Source: Alphaproteobacteria bacterium
GTDB taxonomy: Bacteria; Pseudomonadota; Alphaproteobacteria; Acetobacterales; Acetobacteraceae
Length of the DNA stretch: 64,000 bases
Assembly: GCA_026400815.1 (NCBI GenBank)
Contig: JAPLOI010000071.1
Span: forward strand, 62,001-126,000
Reading direction: 5' to 3'
This document shows, one piece after another, positions 26,899-35,279 of the stretch; within the stretch, counting starts at the first letter, position 1, and every line of letters begins with the position of its first letter. The translations under genes were made by a program, and so were the position numbers. The notes under the pieces were generated by a model. It saw only the letters and a program-made list of their open reading frames with translations. It was not told the DNA's origin and ran no database searches.

Positions 26899-27882
26899 TC
26901 AGAACCAGTTAGCCTTGTCCACCACGTTGCGCAGCGGGGCCCCTTCGATCATGGCGCGGCAATTGTCCCGGATGATGGCATAGCGCCGGTCGTTCAGATG
27001 CGGGCCATAGCCGGCCATGTGCGGGGTGATCAGAACGCCGGGCATGGTCCAGAGCTTGTGGTCGGCGGGCAAAGGCTCCTGCTCGAACACATCCAGCCCG
27101 GCGCCTGCGATCTCCCCCGCCTCCAGCGCGGCGACGAGGTCGTCCAGCTTGGTGGTCATGCCGCGGCCGATATTGATGAAGAAGGCGGATTTCTTCATGC
27201 GCTGGAACCGCGCCCGGTTCATGAAGCCCTCGGTGGCCGGGGTGTGCGGCACGGTCAGCAGCACGAAATCGGCGCGCGGCAGCAATTCGTCCAGCGCCTC
27301 CGGCCGGTGCAGCTCGGCCACGCCCGGGGTCGGCGCGCCGCGGCGCAAATCGGTGGCGATCACATGCATGCCGAAGGCTGCGGCCAGGCGTGCGGCTTCC
27401 GCGCCGATGCCGCCGAGCCCCACGATCAGCAGCGTGGCATCCGGCAGGTGCACCACGCCGTGATCCTCCGGCGGCTTCTTCCATTCGCGCCGCGTCTGCT
27501 GCGGGATGTAGCGGTCGAACCCGCGGGCGAAGGCGAGCACGAAGGCCATGATGTGCGCGCCGATATGGTCGTTGAAGATCTCGCGGAAATTGGTCGCCGC
27601 CAGCGGATGCGCCACCAACTCCGGGAAGTAGAACCCGGCCGGCGGGGCGGCCTGCGGCGCCTGCAGCCAGCGCAGCCTTGTGGCCTTCGCCAGCAACGCA
27701 GGCGTAAGGGTGCCGAACACGCCATCGGCCTGCGCGATCGCCGCCTCGGCCTGCGCCATGTCCTCGGCCACCACCACGGTGGCATCAGGCACCTCGCGCG
27801 CCAGCCGTTCGGCCCAGCCGCGCCAGATCTCGTTCTGCGGCGGCAGGAACACGAAGTTGAAGCCCCGGTTGGTTCCGCTCAT
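26899..27882 (-). CDS. D-2-hydroxyacid dehydrogenase
   Basis: 327 residues from ATG 27882 after GGGGGAGGG. The NAD-binding fold has GLGGIGAEAARLA. The catalytic residues are all present: Arg in NIGRGMTTK, Glu in FEQEPLP and His in TPHMAGYG. It belongs to the D-isomer specific 2-hydroxyacid dehydrogenase family, which interconverts 2-oxoacids and D-hydroxyacids in the cytosol. Substrate unknown. It is convergent with the FGE-like gene and divergent from the PfkB kinase. Confidence 0.87.
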   Translation of the reverse strand: MSGTNRGFNFVFLPPQNEIWRGWAERLAREVPDATVVVAEDMAQAEAAIAQADGVFGTLTPALLAKATRLRWLQAPQAAPPAGFYFPELVAHPLAATNFREIFNDHIGAHIMAFVLAFARGFDRYIPQQTRREWKKPPEDHGVVHLPDATLLIVGLGGIGAEAARLAAAFGMHVIATDLRRGAPTPGVAELHRPEALDELLPRADFVLLTVPHTPATEGFMNRARFQRMKKSAFFINIGRGMTTKLDDLVAALEAGEIAGAGLDVFEQEPLPADHKLWTMPGVLITPHMAGYGPHLNDRRYAIIRDNCRAMIEGAPLRNVVDKANWF

Positions 27883-27946
27883 GGCGCCCTCCCCCATATC
27901 AGCCAGCCGTGCCAGCATCCCCGCCGCCTTGCAAGGTGCCTCGCCC

Positions 27947-28864
27947 ATGAAGCCGATCCTGACCCTCACGCTCAACCCCGCCATCGACATCGCCTGCGCC
28001 ACGCCGCAGGTGGTGCCCCAGCACAAGCTGCGCACGCATGGGGAGCGCATGGACCCCGGCGGCGGCGGCGTGAACGTGGCCCGCGTGCTGCATGAACTCG
28101 GCGCGCCGGCCACCGCCATGATCCTCTCCGGCGGCGTGTTCGGCCGGCACCTGGAGGAGCTGATCGCCGCGGAAGGCGTCGCCTGCCATCCCATCCCGAT
28201 CGCCGGCAACACCCGCATCTCCATGACGGTGCACGACGAAGCCGCCGGCAGCGAATACCGCTTCGTGGGCGAAGGCCCGCAGGTGCAGCCGCCGGAAATC
28301 GAGGCCGTCGCCGCAGCACTCGCCCAGGCCGGCGCAGACTGGCTGGTGATCTCCGGCAGCCTGCCGCGCGGCATCGCCACCGACATGCTGGCACGCCTCG
28401 TCCGCGTGGCGCACGAAGCCGGCCGCCGCGTGGTGCTTGATACCTCCGGCCCCGCCCTGCGCGCCGCCCTCGGCCACGGCCTCGCCTTGATCAAGCCCAG
28501 CCTGCGCGAGTTCGAGGAGTTGGTGGGCTACCCCCTGCCCACCGCCGCCGCGCAGGACGAAGCCGCCCTCCGCCTGGTGCGCGAGGGCGCGGCGGAGCGA
28601 ATCGCCGTCTCCCTCTCTGCCGAGGGCGCGCTGCTCGCCACCCAATCCGGCGTGGTGCGCCGCCCGGCCATCCCGGTGAAGGCCATCGGCACCGTCGGCG
28701 CCGGGGACAGCTTCCTGGCCGCGATGACCCTGGCCCTGGCCCGCAACGAAGCCCCGGAAAGCGCGCTCGCCTGGGGCCTGGCCGCCGGCGCCGCCGCGGT
28801 GATGTCCACCGGCACCGCCCGCCCGGAGCGCGCCACCATCGAGGCGTTGCGCAAAAGGGGATAG
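27947..28864 (+). CDS. 1-phosphofructokinase/hexose kinase, PfkB family
   Basis: 305 residues from ATG 27947. The N-terminal LTLNPAIDIACATP and the MDPGGGGVNVARVLHELG motif match the PfkB/LacC/FruK group. The ATP-site signature GTVGAGDSFLAAMTLAL holds the catalytic Asp. These enzymes phosphorylate fructose-6-phosphate, fructose-1-phosphate or tagatose-6-phosphate. There are no PTS genes nearby, so a minor 6-phosphofructokinase (Pfk-2-like) role is as likely as a fructose-1-phosphate role. Confidence 0.86.
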   Translation: MKPILTLTLNPAIDIACATPQVVPQHKLRTHGERMDPGGGGVNVARVLHELGAPATAMILSGGVFGRHLEELIAAEGVACHPIPIAGNTRISMTVHDEAAGSEYRFVGEGPQVQPPEIEAVAAALAQAGADWLVISGSLPRGIATDMLARLVRVAHEAGRRVVLDTSGPALRAALGHGLALIKPSLREFEELVGYPLPTAAAQDEAALRLVREGAAERIAVSLSAEGALLATQSGVVRRPAIPVKAIGTVGAGDSFLAAMTLALARNEAPESALAWGLAAGAAAVMSTGTARPERATIEALRKRG

Positions 28865-28950
28865 ATTTGCCCCTGGAAAGCCCCGCCTTTCCGCGTCTAC
28901 GCTCCTTCCCATAGGGCCCCCGAACGAGGGGCCGCAGGGAGAGCATAAAG

Positions 28951-30534
28951 ATGAACCGCAGGAGCCTTCTCACCGGCGCCGCCGCCCTTGGCATGGCCGG
29001 CACCACCGGCCTCGCCCGCCCGGCCTACAGCCAGGCCGCCAACCGCACGCTGAAATTCGTGCCGCAGGCGAACCTCGCCAACCCCGATCCGGTCTGGACC
29101 ACCACCATCGTGGCCGCCAACCACGCCCACATGGTGTGGGACCAGCTGTGGAACTTCGACGAGGGGCTGAACCCCAAGCCGCAGATGCTCTCGGGCGTGG
29201 AAACCTCGTCCGACGGCCTCACCTGGAAGCTCACCCTGCGCGGCGGCCAGCTGTGGCACGACGGCGAGAAGGTGCTGGCAAAGGATTGCGTCGCCTCCCT
29301 GTTGCGCTGGATGAAGCGCGACGGCATGGGCCAGCGCATCGCCAGCCAGCTGAACGAAATGGTCACCACCTCCGACAGCACCTTCGAGATCCGGCTGAAG
29401 AAGCCCTTCCCGCTGATCCCGATGGCATTCGCCAACAACTGCCACATGATGCCGGAACGCATGGCCAAGACCGACGCGTTCCAGCAGATCACGGAATACG
29501 TCGGCTCCGGCCCCTTCCGCTTCGTGAAGGATGAGTGGGTCAGCGGCTCCCGCGCCGTCTATGCCAAGTTCGACAAGTATTCGCCGCGCAACGAGGCGCC
29601 GAACAACATGTCCGGCGGCAAGGTGGTGAACATCGAGCGGGTGGAATGGCTTGTCACCGGCGATGCCGCCTCCGCCGCCGCCGCCCTGCAGACCGGCGAG
29701 CTGGGCTGGCTGGAACAGCCGCTAGCCGACCTGCTGCCGGTGCTGGCCCGCGCCCCGGGTGTCACGGTGGAAACCACCGACCTGTTCGGCAATGCCGGGC
29801 TGATCCGCTTCAACCATATGCACCCCCCGTTCAACAACGTGAAGCTGCGCCAGGCCGTGCTGGCCATGGTGGACCAGAAGGACTTCCTGGCCGCCATCAT
29901 GGGCGCGGACAGCAAGCTCACCCAGTCCGGCGTCGGCGTTTTCACCCCCGGCACCCCGCTGGCCTCCGATGCCGGGCTGGAAAAGATCACCGGCAAGCGC
30001 GACCTCGCCGCGGCGAAGAAGCTGGTGGCCGAGTCCGGCTACAAGGGCGAAAAGGTCGTCATCATGGCGCCGACGGACTTCGCCGTGATCAACGCCATGG
30101 CGCAGGTGACGGCCCAGGTGTGCCGCGACATCGGGCTGAACGTGGAATACGTCTCCACCGACTGGGGTGCCCTGGTGCAGCGCCGCGCCTCCCGCGAACC
30201 GGTGGAGAAGGGCGGCTGGAGCATCTTCTGCACCTACGGCGACGGCTTCACCTTCTCCAACCCCGCCGTCTACACAGCCTTGTGGGGCATGGGCGAGAAG
30301 GCGTGGTTCGGCTGGTACAACTCCCCCAAGATGGAAGCCCTGCGCGACGCCTGGTACGACGCGCCCGACCTGCCCACCCAGCAGCGCCTGGGCCGCGAAA
30401 TGCAGTCGCTGGCGATGGAGGAAGTGCCGTTCGTGCCGCTGGGCATCTGGCGCCAGCCGATCGCGCGGCGCAACAACGTCACCGGCATCCTCAAGGCGAC
30501 GCGGCCGTTGTTCTGGAACGTTCGCAAGGGGTAA
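28951..30534 (+). CDS. ABC transporter substrate-binding protein, family 5, orphan
   Basis: 527 residues. The N-terminus MNRRSLLTGAAALGMAG has a twin-arginine-like signal with likely cleavage near YSQA. The mature part is SBP_bac_5: WKLTLRGGQLWHDGEKVLAKD, YVGSGPFRFVKDEW and a lobe ending VPLGIWRQPIARR. No permease or ATPase gene is adjacent. It either feeds another importer (for instance that at 1313-6995) or acts as a periplasmic sensor or scavenger. A strong terminator-like repeat follows directly. Confidence 0.9.
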   Translation: MNRRSLLTGAAALGMAGTTGLARPAYSQAANRTLKFVPQANLANPDPVWTTTIVAANHAHMVWDQLWNFDEGLNPKPQMLSGVETSSDGLTWKLTLRGGQLWHDGEKVLAKDCVASLLRWMKRDGMGQRIASQLNEMVTTSDSTFEIRLKKPFPLIPMAFANNCHMMPERMAKTDAFQQITEYVGSGPFRFVKDEWVSGSRAVYAKFDKYSPRNEAPNNMSGGKVVNIERVEWLVTGDAASAAAALQTGELGWLEQPLADLLPVLARAPGVTVETTDLFGNAGLIRFNHMHPPFNNVKLRQAVLAMVDQKDFLAAIMGADSKLTQSGVGVFTPGTPLASDAGLEKITGKRDLAAAKKLVAESGYKGEKVVIMAPTDFAVINAMAQVTAQVCRDIGLNVEYVSTDWGALVQRRASREPVEKGGWSIFCTYGDGFTFSNPAVYTALWGMGEKAWFGWYNSPKMEALRDAWYDAPDLPTQQRLGREMQSLAMEEVPFVPLGIWRQPIARRNNVTGILKATRPLFWNVRKG

Positions 30535-30542
30535 GAAAGCGT

Positions 30543-30656
30543 CTTCTTTTTTCTAAAGAAAAAAGAAGCAAAAAAGACTTCATTCGTTTGTGCCCCGTTC
30601 CGGCGTGGGCGCAAACGAACGAAAGTTTTTTGGTTCTTTTTTTTCAAAAGAGAACC
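30543..30656. repeat. three-hairpin AT-rich element R1 (poly-T hairpin family)
   Basis: Hairpin one (30543-30568) has an 11-bp perfect stem CTTCTTTTTTC around TAAA. Hairpin two (30583-30619) pairs TTCGTTTG with CAAACGAA. Hairpin three (30632-30656) pairs GGTTCTTTT with AAAAGAGAACC. The element looks like two copies of the family unit joined head to head through a shared TTCGTTTG hairpin. It separates two convergent genes and carries T-runs on both strands, so it should end transcription both ways. Confidence 0.8.
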
Positions 30657-30658
30657 GC

Positions 30659-30958
30659 TTACTCCTCCGTCTCCACGCCCATCGCCGCCAGATCCCCCTC
30701 AATCCCCGCCCGCCGCGCCCCCAACTCCTCCAGCGCCAGCGCCTTCAGTTTGCCGAGGAACGCCAAGCTCACCGGGTAGCCCTGGAAATGGGTGGAATCC
30801 GCCCCCTCCTCCGAAAGCTTGATCGACCCGTCGCCGCCGCGCTCGATCATCATCTGGCAATCCGCCGGCTCCGCGCGCGCCACGCGGGCGATCAGTTCCG
30901 ACACCTCCGCGCGCGACTTCAGCAAACCGTTGATGCGCTCCACGTCCTTGATCTTCAT
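30659..30958 (-). CDS. hypothetical protein
   Basis: 99 residues beginning MKIKDVERINGLLKSRAEVSELIARV. It is acidic and mostly helical by appearance, with no membrane segment or signal peptide and no motif I recognise. The coding pattern and the clean start and stop between neighbours support a real gene. The stop lies two bases from the terminator-like element R1, and upstream is a degenerate carbamoyltransferase-like gene on the same strand. Confidence 0.65.
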   Translation of the reverse strand: MKIKDVERINGLLKSRAEVSELIARVARAEPADCQMMIERGGDGSIKLSEEGADSTHFQGYPVSLAFLGKLKALALEELGARRAGIEGDLAAMGVETEE

Positions 30959-31023
30959 GCCCGGGTCTCCGCCATTGCGGCCGGGAGCCTAGGCGCGGCG
31001 TGGCGACCCCGCCTTGCCGCAGA

Positions 31024-31875
31024 TCAAGGCAGGCACCATTCCAGCACGGCGTTCTGCGCGTGCAGCAGCCAGGCCTTGGCTTCCACCACGCGGCAGGCGG
31101 GGTGGCGCATGGCGCTGGCACTCACCTCCTGCCCGCGCGTCACCGGCGGGCATGGCAGGAACATGGCGCGGCCGGCGTCCAGCACCGCCTCCGTCACCTG
31201 CCAGCGCACCAGTTCGGCCGCATCGCCACCATCGGGCCAGCAATCGGTGATGATCACATCGGCATCGCGCAGCTCGGCCATCTCCGTGCTGGCGCGAAAG
31301 CGCGGGGCGGGCGGCGCGTGCCAATGCGCAGGCCCCACCTGCACCACCTCGATCGGCAGCACCGCGGTGGCCTCCATCCAGGAGGCGAGGATGTTCGCCA
31401 TCGGCGCCACCGCCGCGACCTTCATCGGCCGCAACCCGCCCCAGAGATCGGCCAGGAAGGCGAGATCGCCCAGCGTCTCGCAGGGATGGTTCCGCCGCGT
31501 GCGCGCGTTGATCACCGGCGCCCGCGCCGCCGCCGCCAACGCCCGCAGCGCATCGAGATCCGGCGTGCGAATGGCGACCGCATCCACCCAATTGTCCAGA
31601 TAGGCGGCGAGATCGGCCACCGCCTCCTTGCCCGCGAGGCTCAGCGGCGCCCGCGCGCAGATGCCCCCCATGGCCTGGATCCCCAGCTCGAAGGCCGTGG
31701 TGTTGCGCCAGCCGCCATCATCCACCACCAGCGCCACGCGCCGCCCGGCCAGCGCCTGCGGCATGCGCCGCCCCAACCACCCGTCGCGCATCGCCCGGGC
31801 GCGGTGCAGCAGGGCCAGGATCGTCTCCGCCGGAAGCCCGTCCAGCGCCAGCAGGTCGCGTGCGTCTTCAGCCAT
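31024..31875 (-). CDS. ornithine/aspartate carbamoyltransferase-like protein, degenerate active site
   Basis: 283 residues from ATG 31875. The fold outline is that of ornithine carbamoyltransferase: DLLALDGLPAETILALLHRA at the start, a TTAFELGIQAMGG segment where the family has STRTRxSFE, then NHPCETLGDL in place of HPxQ, and DVIITDCW where the ornithine enzymes have the DVVYTDVW-like segment. Carbamoyl-phosphate-binding STRTR is reduced to GGWRNTT, and the late HCLP is PCPP. A normal carbamoyl transfer is doubtful. It may bind another ligand or be a diverged transcarbamylase. Confidence 0.7.
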   Translation of the reverse strand: MAEDARDLLALDGLPAETILALLHRARAMRDGWLGRRMPQALAGRRVALVVDDGGWRNTTAFELGIQAMGGICARAPLSLAGKEAVADLAAYLDNWVDAVAIRTPDLDALRALAAAARAPVINARTRRNHPCETLGDLAFLADLWGGLRPMKVAAVAPMANILASWMEATAVLPIEVVQVGPAHWHAPPAPRFRASTEMAELRDADVIITDCWPDGGDAAELVRWQVTEAVLDAGRAMFLPCPPVTRGQEVSASAMRHPACRVVEAKAWLLHAQNAVLEWCLP

Positions 31876-31967
31876 CGCCCATCCTCGCCGCCGCCCATCG
31901 GGCCGGCAAGCCCTTGGCATCAGCCGGCATCGCGCCGATCATGCCGCATCCGCCGCAGGAGCCAGCC

Positions 31968-33602
31968 GTGCCCGCACCAGTCACCGTCTTCGCCGCCCGC
32001 GAGATCGTCACCCTCAACCGCTCGCTGCCCAGCTGCACCCATGTGGCGGTGCAGGAAGGGCGCATCCTCGGCTATGGCGGGCCCGAAATCGCGGCCGAGT
32101 TCGGCGGCACCATCGACGACCGCTTCGCCACGAAAGTCATCGTCCCCGGCTTCATCGAGGGCCACGGCCACGCGGCAGACGGCATCGTCTGGCGCAAGCC
32201 CTATGTCGGCTACTACCCGCGCATCTCGCCGGATGGCCAGCCCGCCGGCGGCTTCAAGTCCATCGCCGAGGTGGTGGCCCACCTTAAGGCGGAGGCGGCG
32301 AAGCTGCCGGATGCCACCACGCCGCTCACCGCCTGGGGCTTCGACCCGATCTACTTCGAAGGCCGGCGCATGACGGTGGCCGATCTCGACGCGATTTCCA
32401 CCGAGCGCATGATCGTCATCGGCCACATCTCCGGCCACATCATGAACGTGAATTCCAAGGTGCTGGAGGCCTGCAACTTCTCGCGCGACAGCAACCTCGA
32501 TGGCCTGCTGCGCGACCCGCAAGGCAACCTGACCGGGGAGCTGCTGGGCCCCGCCGTAATGGGCCGCGCAGCGCGCGCCAGCGGCGATGGCGGCATGATG
32601 CGCAAGATGGATGCGCCGGCCTACCGCACCTATGGCAAGATCGCCCAGCGCGTGGGCGTTACCACCAGCACAGACCTGTCCAACGCGCTCACCCCCGATA
32701 TCGTCGATGCAATCACCACGGCCACGTCGGAGGCGGAGTATCCCATCCGCCTGGTGCCCGCCATGCAGCAGCGCGAATACGCAGTGGCCGACGGCCTCGC
32801 CCGCATCCAGGAACTGCGGCGCCTCTCCACCGACAAGCTGCATTTCGGCATGGTCAAGATCGTGGTGGACGGCTCGATCCAGGGCTTCACCGCCAGGCTA
32901 CGCTGGCCCGGCTACCACAACGGCGCGCCCAACGGGCTGTGGTACGTGGCGCCGGCAGAGCTGGAGGCGATCGTGGAGGCCTACCACGCCATCGGCGCCC
33001 ACCTGCACATCCACACCAATGGCGACGAAGCGGCGGAGATGGCCACGGAGATGGTCGGCCGCGCCATCGCCAAGCACCCGCGCCGCGACCATCGCCACAC
33101 GCTGCAGCATTGCCAGATGGCCGATGCCGCCACCTTCCGCCGCATGGCCACCAACGGCATGTGCGTGAACCTGTTCGCCAACCACATCTACTATTGGGGC
33201 GAGCAGCACCGCGCCATCACCATGGGCCCGTCGCGCGCGCTGCGGCTGGATGCCTGCGCCACCGCGCTGGAACAGGGCGTGCCGCTGGCCATCCATTCCG
33301 ATACGCCCGTCACCCCGATCGACCCGCGCTTCACCATGTGGTGCGCGGTGAACCGCCTCACCCCCACCGGCCGCGTGCTGGGCGAGGGCGAGCGCATCAC
33401 GCCCCTGCAAGCCCTGCACGCCGTAACACTCGGGGCCGCCTACACGCTGAAGCTCGATCACCTGATCGGCAGCATCGACGTGGGCAAGTTCGCCGATTTC
33501 GCCGTGCTGGAAAGCAACCCGCTCTCCGTCGCCCCCGAAACCATCAAGGACATCCCGGTCCACGCCACCGTGCTGGGCGGCCGCGTGTTCACGGCGCAGT
33601 GA
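31968..33602 (+). CDS. amidohydrolase family protein (YtcJ/Amidohydro_3 type)
   Basis: 544 residues. The GTG at 31968 is preferred because CAGGAG lies six bases upstream; an in-frame ATG at 31941 lacks a ribosome site. The metal-binding HxH is PGFIEGHGHAAD, with later ligands around HLHIHTNGDEA, HTLQHCQMAD and IHSDTPVTPIDPR. The C-terminus ends with the FADFAVLESNP motif of amidohydrolases. YtcJ-like enzymes hydrolyse amide or cyclic amide bonds. The stop overlaps the CobW-type gene (GTGA), so a metal chaperone link is plausible. Confidence 0.88.
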   Translation: MPAPVTVFAAREIVTLNRSLPSCTHVAVQEGRILGYGGPEIAAEFGGTIDDRFATKVIVPGFIEGHGHAADGIVWRKPYVGYYPRISPDGQPAGGFKSIAEVVAHLKAEAAKLPDATTPLTAWGFDPIYFEGRRMTVADLDAISTERMIVIGHISGHIMNVNSKVLEACNFSRDSNLDGLLRDPQGNLTGELLGPAVMGRAARASGDGGMMRKMDAPAYRTYGKIAQRVGVTTSTDLSNALTPDIVDAITTATSEAEYPIRLVPAMQQREYAVADGLARIQELRRLSTDKLHFGMVKIVVDGSIQGFTARLRWPGYHNGAPNGLWYVAPAELEAIVEAYHAIGAHLHIHTNGDEAAEMATEMVGRAIAKHPRRDHRHTLQHCQMADAATFRRMATNGMCVNLFANHIYYWGEQHRAITMGPSRALRLDACATALEQGVPLAIHSDTPVTPIDPRFTMWCAVNRLTPTGRVLGEGERITPLQALHAVTLGAAYTLKLDHLIGSIDVGKFADFAVLESNPLSVAPETIKDIPVHATVLGGRVFTAQ

Positions 33603-34501
33603 CAGCCTCGATTCCCCTCACTGTCATCGGCGGCTTCCTCGGCGCCGGCAAGACCACGCTGGTGAACCACCTGCTCGCCACGGCAGAGCGGCGCTGGGGC
33701 GTGCTGGTCAACGATTTCGGTGCCGTCAACGTCGATGCCTCGCTGATCGCGGAGTCCGGCAGCGACAGCGTGGCCCTGGCCAATGGCTGCGTGTGCTGCG
33801 CCATGGGCGACGACCTCGGCGACGCCCTGGCCAACCTGGTCGCGCGCAACCCGGCGCCGGAGCACGTGATCGTAGAGGCCAGCGGCGTGGGCGACCCCTG
33901 GCGCATCGCCCAGCTCGCGCTGATCGAGCCCGGCTTCTCGCTGGAACCGCTGGTAGTACTGGCCGATGCCACCGCGCTGGCCGCCCAGCTGGATGACAAG
34001 TGGATCGCCGACACGGTGCGCCTGCAGCTGGAACACGCCGAACTGCTGCTGCTTACCAAATCCGACCTCGCCAACCCCGCGCCCGCCGAACGCCTGCTGG
34101 CGGAGATCCGCCCCGGCACACCGCTGCGCCATATCGAAGCCGGAAAGGTCGCCGCCGCCGACCTCTCCTTCCCCATCGATCCCCTCACCCGCCCGCGCCC
34201 CAGCCGCTTCATCGCGGATGCCCCCACCCACCCCTTTCGCACCTGGCACTGGCGCCCCGCCGGCCCGATCGACCGCGACCGTCTGCGCCCGATCCTGGAA
34301 GCCCTGCCCCCCTCCGTGCTGCGCCTCAAGGGCATCGCCCGCTTCGCGCCAGGCACCAGGCGGCTGCTGCAATACGCCGCCGCCCGCTGGGCCTATACCC
34401 CGGCCGAAGACCGCGCCGAGACCGGGATCGTGATGATCGGCACGCCCGAACTGCCCGATGCCGCCACGTTGCAGGCGATGTTCGACACCGCTTTGGCATG
34501 A
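33599..34501 (+). CDS. CobW/P47K-family GTPase (putative metallochaperone)
   Basis: 300 residues starting at GTG 33599. Walker A is GGFLGAGKTT (Gly17-Lys18), the metal-binding CxCC motif is Cys64-Val-Cys66-Cys67, and the guanine-recognition motif is TKSD. The C-terminal CobW_C domain follows. COG0523 proteins deliver zinc, cobalt or other metals using GTP. Its four-base overlaps with the amidohydrolase upstream and the TauE/SafE gene downstream indicate a tightly coupled operon, and the metal-dependent amidohydrolase is a likely client. Confidence 0.9.
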   Translation: MTASIPLTVIGGFLGAGKTTLVNHLLATAERRWGVLVNDFGAVNVDASLIAESGSDSVALANGCVCCAMGDDLGDALANLVARNPAPEHVIVEASGVGDPWRIAQLALIEPGFSLEPLVVLADATALAAQLDDKWIADTVRLQLEHAELLLLTKSDLANPAPAERLLAEIRPGTPLRHIEAGKVAAADLSFPIDPLTRPRPSRFIADAPTHPFRTWHWRPAGPIDRDRLRPILEALPPSVLRLKGIARFAPGTRRLLQYAAARWAYTPAEDRAETGIVMIGTPELPDAATLQAMFDTALA

Positions 34502-35268
34502 CCGGGCTCGATCTCTCCACCCTCGGCCTGACAGGGGGCGCCTGGGCCACCGCCATCGGCGCCATCCTGTTCGCCGCCGTGCTGCGCGGCTTCACCGGCT
34601 TCGGCTTCGCGCTCGCCGCCGTGCCGCTCGCCAGCCTCGCCTTGCCGCCCTCGCGCACCGTTGCCGCCGTGCTGGTGATGCAGCTGGGCATCGGCCTGCG
34701 CGACTGCATCATGGAATGGCGACAGTCAGACCGGCCCGGCATCGCCCGCCTCACCGCCGGCGCCCTGCTCGGCCTGCCCCTGGGCGTGGCCGCGCTCGCC
34801 ATCACCCCCGCGCCCATCGTGCGCGCCGTGCTCGGCCTGATGGTGCTGGTGGCCGTGGCCCTCACCTGGAAGCCGCGCCCGGCCGAACACCGCCCCACCA
34901 CCGCGGTCACCCTCGGCACCGGCTTCGTCTCCGGCATCTTCCACGGCCTCGCCGCCATGGCCGGCCCGCCCGCCGTGGCCTACTACCTCGCCTTCGAAAA
35001 GCGGCTGCCGGTGATGCGCAGCTCGCTGATGGTGTATTTCCCCATCGTCTCGCTGCTCGGCCTGCCCATGGTCGCCACCGCCGGCCTGCTGGATACACCG
35101 GCCATCGTGCTGGGCGTGCTCGGCATGCCGCTGATGCTCGTCGGCGGCTGGCTCGGCACCTGGGGCTTCAAGCGCTTCGGCGCCCGCTCCTACCGCCCTC
35201 TCGCCCTCGCCGCCCTGCTGCTCACCGCCGCCGCCTCCCTCGCCCGCGCCGCCGCAGATTTGTTGTAG
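34498..35268 (+). CDS. TauE/SafE family sulfite exporter-like permease
   Basis: 256 residues with about eight membrane helices. The paired repeats LRGFTGFGFALAAVPLASL and VSGIFHGLAAMAGPPAVAYYLA are typical of TauE/SafE permeases, which export sulfite, sulfoacetate or other organic anions across the inner membrane. The ATG overlaps the CobW-type stop (ATGA). The substrate is unknown; the family label does not prove sulfite. Confidence 0.88.
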   Translation: MTGLDLSTLGLTGGAWATAIGAILFAAVLRGFTGFGFALAAVPLASLALPPSRTVAAVLVMQLGIGLRDCIMEWRQSDRPGIARLTAGALLGLPLGVAALAITPAPIVRAVLGLMVLVAVALTWKPRPAEHRPTTAVTLGTGFVSGIFHGLAAMAGPPAVAYYLAFEKRLPVMRSSLMVYFPIVSLLGLPMVATAGLLDTPAIVLGVLGMPLMLVGGWLGTWGFKRFGARSYRPLALAALLLTAAASLARAAADLL

Positions 35269-35279
35269 GAGCTACCGCC

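Noticed and set aside
31860-31967. Longer N-terminus for the amidohydrolase
   Set aside because: It overlaps the divergent carbamoyltransferase-like gene and lacks a ribosome site, while GTG 31968 has CAGGAG.
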